Assembly (NCBI GenBank): GCA_030754715.1 | Contig: JASLZV010000117.1 | Span: forward strand, 1 to 6,263 | Direction of reading: 5' to 3' | Length of the DNA stretch: 6,263 nucleotides | DNA from: Phycisphaerae bacterium | GTDB lineage: Bacteria; Planctomycetota; Phycisphaerae; SM23-33 | Shown: piece by piece, positions 1 to 6,002 of the stretch | Layout of the letters: every line of letters begins with the position of its first letter | How positions within the stretch are numbered: position 1 is the stretch's first letter | Notes under the pieces: model-generated | The model's database searches: none | Seen by the model: the letters and a program-made list of their open reading frames with translations, nothing else | Told to the model about the DNA's origin: nothing | Translations under genes and position numbers: made by a program

Positions 1-171
1 CTGATTGCTTTGGCCAAGGCCGAAGTAATCGCCGCTTCCACCGGGGGCCGACGAAACAGCGCAAAGCAGCGTTACTGACAGCACGGACGATAACAGGGAC
101 AAATCCGGAACCGAAAGAGCCAGCAGCGGGATGGCGCATGTCGGCAGCAGGAACCTCTGTGTGACTCTCAT
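1..171 (-). CDS. N-terminus of an exported protein of unknown function (partial)
   Basis: Reading leftward from an ATG at 171, 57 codons stay open to the window edge, so the gene is cut off. The product begins MRVTQRFLLPTCAIPLLALS and stays strongly hydrophobic to about residue 40. It then changes to a small, polar, Gly/Ser-rich stretch (SAPGGSGDYFGLGQSNQ). This looks like a Sec signal peptide, with possible cleavage around the Val-Ser-Ser-Ala segment at residues 39-42, or a long N-terminal membrane segment. The start is supported by an AAAGGTG Shine-Dalgarno sequence (179-185) seven bases upstream. The gene has the same orientation as the TolC-like gene and lies 299 bp downstream of it, but a TATAAT-type promoter in the gap suggests separate transcription. 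I do not recognise the family; too little of the mature protein is present to name a function. Confidence 0.7.
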   Translation of the reverse strand, partial: MRVTQRFLLPTCAIPLLALSVPDLSLLSSVLSVTLLCAVSSAPGGSGDYFGLGQSNQ

Positions 172-324
172 GATTCCGCACCTTTCTCGAACCACGGCCC
201 CAGAGACACGCTACTACATGGGCACGCGGCCGGGCGGCCCTGAGGCAGGTGCGAAGCAGCAAAAACACCCTTGCTCCGCAAATATGGTTACCCCGCCGCT
301 CCCCAATCAGTATGGGACAGAGGC

Positions 325-352
325 ATTATACCCCAGATCAGGGATTCCCCAA
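325..352 (-). promoter_or_regulatory. Candidate sigma-70-type promoter for the left-edge gene
   Basis: On the minus strand there is a perfect -10 hexamer TATAAT (325-330). A weak -35 candidate TTGGGG (347-352) lies 16 bases upstream. Transcription would start near 318 and leave a leader of about 150 nt before the ATG at 171. The -10 is convincing, the -35 is not. Confidence 0.5.
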
Positions 353-379
353 AGGGCAAAGTGTGTCGCCAGCGGCGTG

Positions 380-410
380 AAGGACGCAGGGACCACAAAG
401 GACACGAAGG
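380..410. repeat. Degenerate short tandem repeat of AAGGAC-type units
   Basis: On the plus strand three to four imperfect units of about 9-10 bases follow each other: AAGGACGC, AGGGACCAC, AAAGGACACG, AAGG. It lies between the end of the TolC-like gene and the candidate promoter of the next gene. Short AAAGGAC(A/G)C-type repeats are often seen dispersed between genes in environmental bacterial genomes; whether this one recurs in this genome cannot be seen here. Confidence 0.45.
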
Positions 411-470
411 TCGACAAATCGGCGCCGGCCGTTATTGAAAAACAGTTCGCGGAGTTGGCGGGGTTCGCGG

Positions 471-2162
471 TTACTCGCGGCCGCTGAAGGAGATCTTGAC
501 GCGAGGCAGGTCCAGGACCGTTCCGGTCTCCCGCCGCAGTTCCACCATCGCCGAATTGTAGTCCACAAGCGCCTGTAGTTCGTTTCGCTCGGCATCGGCC
601 AGAGATTCCTGTGCCGACAACTTCAACTCCAGAAACTCAGGGGTCAGACGGCCTCGAATTTCCTCGGTGTCCTCCAGTGCCTGGAGTTGCACCCTAGCGG
701 CTGCCACCGCCACCCTCTGGAGTTGCAGTTCTTCCCAGGAGGTGTGTATCTCCCGGACTCGCTGGCGAATGGCGGCGGCTATCTGGTCGGCGGTGTTCTG
801 CAGAGACGCGACGACCTGCCGGTATTGCAGGCGGCGGAGGCGCAGTTGCGCGAGGCGCTGTCGGTTGCCGATGGGATACTCCAGTTCCAGCCCGATGCCG
901 TAACCGGCGTAGTCGCCGCTGCCGAGCATTCTGTCGGCGGTGTGGGGTCGAGCGGCCAGGCTCTGGAGTGTGGTGGTGGCCTTCACGTCCAACTTCGGGA
1001 GGGTTTCGTTGCGGGCCACCTTCACTTCGATTCCGGCAGCCTGAATCGCCAGGCGCGCCTGTGCCAGCATGGGGCTGTTCCGCAGGGCGGCGGCTAACTG
1101 GTCGGCTGCGTCCACGTGTATCGGCGTGTCGGACATGGTTGTGGTGGGGACAATGTCATAGTAACCCAGGACGTTTATCTGCGGGTCGTCCAGTAAGAGG
1201 CCGAGCGCCTCCCGGGTGTCGTGAATGTCCTTTCGCACTCGGATCAGGACGGCCTGCCGGGAGGCGACGGCGCTTTCGGCCTGCTTGGTCTGCACCTTGG
1301 TGGCATCCAGGCCGGCCTTGTAGCGTTCCATGACGCGATGGTAGGTTTCGGCGGTTTTTTCGAGCAGTTTTTCCTGAATCTCCACTTCGCGGCGGGCCTG
1401 CGCGACGCGCCAGTAGGTCAGATACACGTCTGTGATGGTCGATTCGACACTCTGGCGGAAAGCGGCCAGCGAGGACTTGTGGTCAAGCCGCGCGATGCGG
1501 AGCCTTGAGAGGTTGTAATCCAACCATCCCTCGCGCAGGAGCGGCTGGGTGATTTCGAAACTGATGGTCGGCTCGTACTCGGTGGCAAAGACGCTGAAGC
1601 CGGCGTTGTTCCAACTGCGAGTGTGGTTCCACGCGACGGCCCACTCGGCCCCGGTGACGGTCTTCTGGCGGAAGCCGGCCTGCCACCTCCGCGTGTCGGT
1701 CCTGCCGGCCAGTAAGATGCTGTTCGTGCGTTCGTCGGTCTTGTCCAGGGAGTAGGCGCCGAAGAAGATGTAGTCGAAGTCGGCGGCAGCCTGTGTCATC
1801 TCCTGGCGGCTGATGGCGGGGTTGAAACTGACGACCTGGATTTGTGGGTTGTTTGCCAGGGCGCGCATGACGGCCTGGTCGAGGCTGAGGCGGATGATAT
1901 GTTTAACGACTTTGCCGTCGGCGTCTTTTACCTCTTCGACTTCCAGCGGCTTGACGCCCTTTTGCGGCGCCGGGCGGAGGAGGCCGAGATCCTGGCCGTC
2001 TCTGGTGCGGCGGGAGGGCGAGCGGGCGGCCATCTCGCGCTGGTAGCGGGCGATTACGCGCGGATCCATCGGCCCAGTGCCGACGCAGCCGGGCAGACCG
2101 ACGGCGGCAGGAAGTACCGCAAGTGCCGCCAGAAAACCTGAAAAACACGTTCGTTTCATCAT
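471..2162 (-). CDS. TolC-family outer-membrane efflux lipoprotein
   Basis: Outer-membrane channel protein of the TolC/OEP family, which forms the exit duct of tripartite efflux pumps or type I secretion systems. Translation from the ATG at 2162 gives 563 aa. The open frame extends to 2276, but this start has an AAGGTGG Shine-Dalgarno sequence (2171-2177) eight bases upstream and directly begins a signal peptide (MMKRTCFSGFLAALAVLPAA) ending in the lipobox-like LPGC, with Cys26 as the lipidation site. Proline at the -2 position is somewhat unusual. A charged linker (residues 30-90) precedes two OEP repeats, about 91-320 and 350-550. Family-like features are LSLDQAVMRALANNP (92-106), the YWRVAQARREVEIQ helix near 250, ARNETLPKLDV (383-393) and the strand plus turn LELEYPIGNR (425-434). 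Long Ala/Gln/Arg-rich helices match the periplasmic coiled-coil barrel. No adaptor or pump gene is visible in the window, so the transported substrate is unknown. Confidence 0.9.
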   Translation of the reverse strand: MMKRTCFSGFLAALAVLPAAVGLPGCVGTGPMDPRVIARYQREMAARSPSRRTRDGQDLGLLRPAPQKGVKPLEVEEVKDADGKVVKHIIRLSLDQAVMRALANNPQIQVVSFNPAISRQEMTQAAADFDYIFFGAYSLDKTDERTNSILLAGRTDTRRWQAGFRQKTVTGAEWAVAWNHTRSWNNAGFSVFATEYEPTISFEITQPLLREGWLDYNLSRLRIARLDHKSSLAAFRQSVESTITDVYLTYWRVAQARREVEIQEKLLEKTAETYHRVMERYKAGLDATKVQTKQAESAVASRQAVLIRVRKDIHDTREALGLLLDDPQINVLGYYDIVPTTTMSDTPIHVDAADQLAAALRNSPMLAQARLAIQAAGIEVKVARNETLPKLDVKATTTLQSLAARPHTADRMLGSGDYAGYGIGLELEYPIGNRQRLAQLRLRRLQYRQVVASLQNTADQIAAAIRQRVREIHTSWEELQLQRVAVAAARVQLQALEDTEEIRGRLTPEFLELKLSAQESLADAERNELQALVDYNSAMVELRRETGTVLDLPRVKISFSGRE

Positions 2163-2537
2163 CCGATTATCCACCTTGGAGCGTTTGGCCGCTTGTCCGT
2201 GTAAGTGCGGCGAAGCCGACAAAAACCTACCACAGGCGCAGTGGCCATGCAACGATGATCGGCCAATTGCGGGCAAATCAATCAGTGGTATCTCACCTCC
2301 CCCCGCGGTGACAGGTTGGGCGGGCGTGGCGGTAGAAATTTTCCTATTTTTTTATTTTCGATTGTGTAAATCGCGCGCGTTTCGTCATAAAGTAAGTATC
2401 CGGGGAGGCAAGCAATTTTCGGGACCTGAGCCTGTGGCCCGCGAGGGGCCGCGTTTCGCTATGTATTCGTAACAACCTGCCAAACAAGTAGTTAGTCCGT
2501 TTTCGATCCCTCACGTTTGTCCCAGGGGCCTTCGTAA
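2163..2537. other. Divergent intergenic region
   Basis: This gap lies between the minus-strand TolC-like gene and the plus-strand HNH-like gene. It contains an AT-rich tract at about 2338-2362, unusual for this GC-rich window, with a small CGATT/AATCG inverted repeat just after it. For the TolC-like gene a weak promoter candidate is TTGCAT (2247-2252) and TAGGTT (2224-2229) with a 17-base spacer, both on the minus strand. A GC hairpin lies at 2433-2453. No convincing small gene is seen; open frames crossing this region have no recognisable content. Confidence 0.45.
2433..2453. other. GC-rich hairpin in the divergent gap
   Basis: GTGGCCC (2434-2440) pairs with GGGCCGC (2446-2452) around the five-base loop GCGAG, with one G-T wobble and a further wobble pair at the base. 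Only three T follow on the plus strand, so it is a poor intrinsic terminator. It may be a weak terminator, a regulatory stem or chance. Confidence 0.3.
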
Positions 2538-3183
2538 GTGCGGCCGCAAGAAAGACCTGCAAATAATGCCGCCCGTGCGGCCTTGGCGTCCTGGGGGGAG
2601 GATTGCCCGGGCGACGGACCGGTCCTCAAAAAGGCATGCAAGACGTGCGAGGAGGTCAAATGCCTGTCGGATTTCCATGTTGACCGGCGGACGAAAGACG
2701 GTCGCTGCGGGATATGCAAGGCGTGCCGCCAGGCGGCCAAGCGTGCGTGGGAAAAGGCAAACCGGCTTACGGATTAACGCCCGGAGGCGCCGTCGGTATT
2801 GGCAGGACCCGGAGGGGGCCAGGGCCAGGCGACGAAGGTGGCGACGGGCCAACCTGGAGGCTGCACGGGCGGCGGGCAGACGCCACTATGCGGCCAACCG
2901 CGGCCGAGTGCTGGCGTACCACGCGAAGTACCGTCGCCGGAACAGACACAAGATCGACGCGCAGATCGTGGTGAAGGCGGGCATCATCACGGGCGACCTG
3001 GTCCGAGGGCCCTGCGAGGTCTGTGGGGCGCACCCGTCGCAAAGGCGCATCCACGCGCACCACGAGGACTACGGCCACCCGCTGGAGGTGCGGTGGCTGT
3101 GCGTGGCGCACCACAACCAACTTCACGCGGGGATGCTCTGCCTGCTGCCTGCTGCGGCGACGCGCCGAAAAATGCTAGGGTGA
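2538..3183 (+). pseudogene. Frameshifted zinc-ribbon / HNH-like protein gene
   Basis: Two overlapping plus-strand frames together encode one recognisable protein. The first (GTG 2538 to TAA 2777) has a zinc ribbon with CKTC (joined residues 34-37) and CKAC (60-63) around SDFHVDRRTKDGRCG. The second frame carries four Arg-rich repeats of roughly 14 residues built on a YxxN-like pattern. It ends in an HNH-like metal site: CEVC (159-162), HAHHEDY (172-178), LCVAHH (187-192) and a final His196. Skipping one base at about 2769 (after CTT 2766-2768) joins them into a 214-aa protein. This domain order is familiar from small phage-associated proteins often annotated as HNH endonucleases, though the central Asn of classical HNH motifs is not evident. 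The start is uncertain: GTG 2538 directly follows an in-frame TAA and has AGGGG nine bases upstream. A true mutation, an assembly error or +1 frameshifting could explain the break. DNA-binding or nuclease function is inferred only. Confidence 0.65.
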
Positions 3184-3191
3184 TGAAGGTT

Positions 3192-3206
3192 GCCCGCCAA
3201 GCGGGT
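3192..3206 (-). terminator. Small hairpin at the helicase 3' end (weak terminator candidate)
   Basis: GCCCGC and GCGGGT pair around a three-base CAA loop, overlapping the first base of the helicase stop codon and lying 8 bases beyond the HNH-like stop. No T-run follows on either strand, so intrinsic termination is doubtful. Its position between two convergent genes is the main argument for it. Confidence 0.25.
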
Positions 3207-5446
3207 CATTGGCCAATCAGTTCGAGATCGGCATGCTTCAGGACGATTCGTTTGGGGCCGCAGTCGTCAAAGAGGACGTCGATTCGCGTATCCGGCCATC
3301 GCTGTGTGCCCATGTTGGTAACCAAGCCGGGGCCGAACTTGGGATGATACACGCGGCATCCAGGGCGGAGGTAGGTGTATTGAGAGGGCACGTACTGCTC
3401 GGCGTCGACCTCCATGGCTTCGATGATGCGCCGCTGGTCGGCGTCGGAGCTCCCGTCGGTGTAGAATCGCCCGGCGAGGCGCCGATGTGCGGCGGCCGAC
3501 GGGGCGGGCGTGGTGAGATCCTCGACCGTCACAAAGTCGGTCCCGATCTCCTCCAGGAACGGCGAGGCGGCCTGCGGCGTGGTGCGGCCTCGCACCATGC
3601 GCCGGCGGGCGCAGGAGAGGGTCAACTCATCCATGGCACGAGTCATTCCGACAAAGGCCAGCCGCCGCTCCTCCTCGTATCGCGCCCGTGAGGCCTGCGA
3701 CCATTTATCGGGCTCGTCTCCGCGTTTCAGCGGCAGCAGGCTGTCTTCACAGCCGACGATAAAGACGACCGGAAACTCCAGGCCCTTTGCCGCGTGTAGT
3801 GTCATGAGGGTGACGGCCCCGTCGCCGCCGTCGAAGTGGTCGGCGTCGGAGACCAGCGAGACCTGATGCAGGAACTCGGCCAGCGAACCGCCCTGTCGGG
3901 CCTGGTCGAATTCGGCGGCCGTGTTTACCAGTTCCATGACGTTCGCCCAGGTCGGTGAGTCCCTGGGTTCCTCGCGGCTGGCCAGGGCCTGTCGGAAGTC
4001 GACCTCCTCGATCACGTGGTTGACGACGTCCGGGACAGGCGCCTCCAGCAGCCCCTGGAGTGATTCGATGAGTTTGGCAAAGGCCAGGGCCTTTTTGGCG
4101 GCCGGGGGCTTGAGGCCGGCCTGCAGGCCGCAGGCGCAGGTGGACAGAATCGCCCCGCCGCCCCGCCGGGCGTGGCGGCGCAGGTGGTCGATGGTGACCG
4201 AGCCGATGCCCCTGGCGGGTGTGTTGATGATGCGCAGGCAACTGACATCGTCGTCTGGGTTGACCAATAACTTCAGATAGGCCAGGAGGTCGCGGACCTC
4301 TTTGCGGTTGAAGAACTCCAGGCCGCGCGCCACCCGGTACGGTAGTGCGGCGGCGAGGAACGCCTGCTCGATAACTCGTGAGAGACTGTTGAGGCGGTAG
4401 AACACGGTGATGTTTTCGCAGGGTACCCCGGCGTCGCGGAGTTTGCCTATGCGGCCGGCGACGCGCGCGGCCTCATCGTGCTCGTCGTTGCAATACAGCA
4501 GCCGGACGTTCGGCCCGCCGGGGCGCTGCGTCCAGAGGGCCTTGTCCTTGCGCATGACGTTGTGTGTAATCAGGTTTGAGGCTGTGTGAAGGATGGCGCG
4601 GGTGGAGCGGTAGTTTTCCTCCATTCGGATGACCTTTGCGTCCGGATAGTCGTTCTCGAACTCCAGGATGTTGCTGATGTCGGCGCCTCGCCAGGCGTAG
4701 ATGCTCTGGTCGGGGTCTCCGGTGACGGCCAGGTTGCGATGTCGCAGCGTAATCGCTCGTGCCAGCAGATACTGGGCGTGATTGGTGTCTTGATACTCGT
4801 CGATCATCACGTATTGGTAGCGGCGGCCCAGCAGTTCGCAGACGTCGGCGTTGTCGCGCAGCACAAAAGCCATCCGCAGCAGAAGGTCGTCGAAGTCCAG
4901 TGCGTTGTTGGCGGTAAGTAGTTCCTCGTAGCGTCGGTACACCTCGGCTACCTGGCGGTCCCGGTCGCCGGCGGCTGCTTCGGCGAGGGCGGCGGGCGTC
5001 TGGAGGCTGTTCTTGGCGTGTGAGATTTTGGCCAGCACACGGGTCGGCACGACGGCTGCAACGGGAACGGCTGCGCGGGTCATCGCCTCCTTGACCAGCC
5101 GTACCTGGTCGTCGCGGTCGTAGATGGAGTAGTTGGGGCGGATGCCCGCCCGGTCGGCGAACTCCCGCAGGAGGGCGGCGCACAACGAGTGGAAGGTGCA
5201 CAGCGTGGCGCCGCGTGGTGTATTGAGCGCCTCGACGCGTCGTCGCATTTCCTCAGCCGCCTTGTTGGTGAAGGTGATTGCCAGCACGTTCCACGGGGGC
5301 GTGTCGTGCCGGATGAGGTAGGCCAGGCGATAGGTGATTGCGCGGGTTTTCCCCGACCCGGCGCCGGCCAACACAAGCATCGGGCCGTCCACGTGTGTTA
5401 CCACTTCCCGCTGAGGGTCGTTCAGACTCGCAAGCAGATCGTCCAA
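3206..5446 (-). CDS. PcrA/UvrD-type superfamily 1 DNA helicase
   Basis: ATP-dependent 3'-5' DNA helicase of superfamily 1A, acting in nucleotide excision and mismatch repair and in clearing proteins from replicating DNA. The 746-aa length is normal for PcrA/UvrD. Visible motifs in order: Q-motif LNDPQREVV (8-16), Walker A AGAGSGKT (27-34), Ia ITFTNKAAEEM (57-67), CTFHSLC (83-89), Walker B DEYQD (216-220; DEFQD is commoner), III GDPDQSIYAWRGA (243-255), IV ENYRST (277-282), V TLHAAKGLEFPVVF (549-562) and VI VGMTRA (599-604). The C-terminus has RVYHPKFGPGLV (698-709), the tail domain seen in PcrA. All key residues are present, so it should be active. The start is TTG at 5446: GGAGAG (5451-5456) stands four bases upstream, no ATG is in frame nearby, and the protein begins at the usual place before the Q-motif. 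It is convergent with the HNH-like gene and divergent from the leu region. UvrD, PcrA and Rep cannot be separated securely by eye. Confidence 0.95.
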   Translation of the reverse strand: MDDLLASLNDPQREVVTHVDGPMLVLAGAGSGKTRAITYRLAYLIRHDTPPWNVLAITFTNKAAEEMRRRVEALNTPRGATLCTFHSLCAALLREFADRAGIRPNYSIYDRDDQVRLVKEAMTRAAVPVAAVVPTRVLAKISHAKNSLQTPAALAEAAAGDRDRQVAEVYRRYEELLTANNALDFDDLLLRMAFVLRDNADVCELLGRRYQYVMIDEYQDTNHAQYLLARAITLRHRNLAVTGDPDQSIYAWRGADISNILEFENDYPDAKVIRMEENYRSTRAILHTASNLITHNVMRKDKALWTQRPGGPNVRLLYCNDEHDEAARVAGRIGKLRDAGVPCENITVFYRLNSLSRVIEQAFLAAALPYRVARGLEFFNRKEVRDLLAYLKLLVNPDDDVSCLRIINTPARGIGSVTIDHLRRHARRGGGAILSTCACGLQAGLKPPAAKKALAFAKLIESLQGLLEAPVPDVVNHVIEEVDFRQALASREEPRDSPTWANVMELVNTAAEFDQARQGGSLAEFLHQVSLVSDADHFDGGDGAVTLMTLHAAKGLEFPVVFIVGCEDSLLPLKRGDEPDKWSQASRARYEEERRLAFVGMTRAMDELTLSCARRRMVRGRTTPQAASPFLEEIGTDFVTVEDLTTPAPSAAAHRRLAGRFYTDGSSDADQRRIIEAMEVDAEQYVPSQYTYLRPGCRVYHPKFGPGLVTNMGTQRWPDTRIDVLFDDCGPKRIVLKHADLELIGQ

Positions 5447-5476
5447 TGGTCTCTCCGGCCAACGGGCAAAGTAGAC

Positions 5477-5505
5477 ACTATACCGCGTGGAGCGGGGTCC
5501 GAAAA
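5477..5505 (-). promoter_or_regulatory. Candidate promoter of the helicase gene
   Basis: On the minus strand a good -10 hexamer TATAGT (5477-5482) lies 17 bases downstream of a weak -35 TTTTCG (5500-5505). Transcription would begin near 5470, giving a leader of about 24 nt containing the GGAGAG ribosome site. No clear LexA-type operator is recognised. Confidence 0.4.
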
Positions 5506-5589
5506 CCGAATATCTCCGCCCGTCCTGGCCGGGACGGATACTGTGAGAATCTTTTTGCCGCGCAATTAAAGCCTCAACCCCACCGGCCG

Positions 5590-5759
5590 ATGAACTATCT
5601 GGAGGGCGCCGTGGACAAGACCGGCGGCTGGTGGAACTGTGGAGGATCCCCGGCTAGGGTGAGTGCAGTGGACGCCCGCGGAAGCTGTTTGTGCAGCCGC
5701 CCCGCGGGAGCCAACAAGGGCGGCCCGCTCAGGCGGGTCGCCCCAATTTTCAGTTTTTT
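5590..5759 (+). ncRNA. Possible structured small RNA ending in an intrinsic terminator
   Basis: The plus strand upstream of the strong terminator at 5718-5759 contains no convincing gene but has notable pairing potential. CCCGCGG (5675-5681) can pair with CCGCGGG (5702-5708), with GCTG/CAGC inside it. Alternatively GGCGGCTG (5623-5630) is perfectly complementary to CAGCCGCC (5694-5701). An open frame from ATG 5590 to TGA 5766 exists but has no ribosome site and runs through the terminator hairpin, so it is unlikely to be coding. I find no match to tmRNA, RNase P, SRP RNA or a known riboswitch, and no clear promoter; the 5' boundary is arbitrary. Confidence 0.25.
5718..5759 (+). terminator. 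Intrinsic terminator pointing toward leuA
   Basis: GGGCGGCCCGC (5718-5728) pairs with GCGGGTCGCCC (5733-5743) in an 11-bp stem with one G-U wobble and a TCAG loop. It is followed by TTTT (5747-5750) and TTTTTT (5754-5759). On the minus strand no T-run follows, so the direction is plus. It has no obvious upstream gene to terminate, because the helicase reads the other way. It would insulate the leu promoter from read-through or end a small RNA. Confidence 0.7.
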
Positions 5760-5779
5760 CAGGTGAAAGCAGTTTTTCC

Positions 5780-5808
5780 TTGCATTAATCGGCCTGATTG
5801 GTAATAAT
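5780..5808 (+). promoter_or_regulatory. leuAp: Candidate promoter for the leu leader and leuA
   Basis: TTGCAT (5780-5785) and AATAAT (5803-5808, five of six matches to TATAAT) are separated by 17 bases. Transcription would start near 5814-5816, only about 13 nt before the leader-peptide ATG and just including its GAGGG ribosome site. The position, between an intrinsic terminator and the leader, fits. The -35 matches only three of six, and the very short leader leaves some doubt. Confidence 0.4.
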
Positions 5809-5827
5809 GCACTGTGAGGGCAAAAAT

Positions 5828-5887
5828 ATGATTCGTCAACGCGATAATAACGGCCTGCTTTTACTGCGGGCCCTTGTTGTGCGCTGA
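5828..5887 (+). CDS. leuL: Leucine-rich leader peptide of the leuA attenuator
   Basis: A 19-codon frame, [19 protein letters not shown], ends with TGA at 5885-5887. The start has GAGGG (5816-5820) seven bases upstream, a good ribosome site. Codons 10-13 are four consecutive Leu (CTG, CTT, TTA, CTG), codon 16 is another Leu and codons 17-18 are Val. It lies just upstream of a terminator and leuA, as in the leu leader of enteric bacteria. The expected role is regulatory: ribosome stalling at the Leu codons when charged tRNA-Leu is low decides the fold of the downstream RNA. The Val codons could add a valine response. The peptide resembles no known leader in sequence beyond the Leu run, so the symbol is by analogy. 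The frame is far too short to be called by gene length, but content, ribosome site and context agree. Confidence 0.8.
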   Translation: MIRQRDNNGLLLLRALVVR

Positions 5888-5894
5888 CGGATTG
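5829..5894 (+). promoter_or_regulatory. Protector stem of the leu attenuator (1:2 pairing)
   Basis: Bases 5829-5843 at the start of the leader peptide can pair with 5880-5894 around its stop codon: 14 pairs, some G-U, with one A-C mismatch (5839/5884). The core is CGTCA with TGACG. Inside it, GGCCTGC (5852-5858) and GCGGGCC (5866-5872) form a second hairpin over the Leu codons. This fold occupies the bases needed for the antiterminator, so an untranslated transcript would end early. Confidence 0.55.
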
Positions 5895-5935
5895 CGAACG
5901 CAAAGCCAAAACTGCCAGGCCCCCGCAATCTGTTA
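5885..5935 (+). promoter_or_regulatory. Antiterminator stem of the leu attenuator (2:3 pairing)
   Basis: TGACGGATTGCG (5885-5896, starting at the leader stop codon) pairs with CGCAATCTGTTA (5924-5935) over 12 bp with two G-U wobbles; the inner seven are perfect. It uses 5924-5930, which are also the left arm of the terminator, so the two stems exclude each other. A ribosome stalled on the Leu codons would leave this stem free to form; one that reaches the stop codon would cover its left arm. Confidence 0.65.
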
Positions 5936-5954
5936 CGGATTGTGGGGGTTTTTT
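5920..5954 (+). terminator. Attenuator terminator upstream of leuA (3:4 pairing)
   Basis: CCCCCGCAATC (5920-5930) pairs with GATTGTGGGGG (5938-5948): 11 bp with one G-U, loop TGTTACG, followed directly by six T (5949-5954). It is a textbook intrinsic terminator placed between the leader peptide and the leuA start 48 bases further on, where only regulated read-through makes sense. Confidence 0.85.
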
Positions 5955-6002
5955 ATACTTGTGCCGCAAATTGGGCTAGAATGCCCGAAAGGCAGGTGTG
6001 CA

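Larger units (their letters stand above)
172..470. other. Intergenic gap between TolC-like gene and left-edge gene
   Basis: No coding region is credible here; the open frames lack homology-like composition. The gap holds the promoter at 325-352, the degenerate repeat at 380-410, and an 8-base direct repeat GTTCGCGG at 445-452 and 463-470 right behind the TolC-like stop codon. A run of five T on the minus strand (about 437-441) follows the stop by 30 bases, but no good hairpin stands directly before it, so I do not call a terminator. The 5' leader between about 318 and 172 matches no riboswitch I know. Confidence 0.5.

Noticed and set aside
338..595. Minus-strand 85-codon frame overlapping the end of the TolC-like gene.
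   Set aside because: It is a shadow of the TolC-like coding sequence in another frame, extended into the gap.
2163..2276. 38-residue N-terminal extension of the TolC-like open frame.
   Set aside because: It is rich in His/Cys/Arg without family resemblance and would place the signal peptide internally; ATG 2162 has a good ribosome site.
5630..5645. GGTGGAACTGTGG resembles the conserved T-box sequence, which would be attractive upstream of leuA.
   Set aside because: Two changes from the consensus, the TGGA would not match the discriminator base of tRNA-Leu, no specifier stem is seen, and a near-identical word occurs inside the TolC-like coding region.
5590..5766. Plus-strand frame from ATG 5590 that could be a small protein.
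   Set aside because: No ribosome site, the last third is the terminator hairpin and T-run, and composition is not protein-like.
5595..5969. 124-codon minus-strand open frame over the leu leader.
   Set aside because: It runs through two terminators and the leader peptide in antisense and has no recognisable content.
5977..5982. TAGAAT as a second -10 element close to leuA.
   Set aside because: No -35 element at the right distance, and a start near 5989 would leave almost no ribosome site; it also sits in the loop of a small GGGC/GCCC hairpin.
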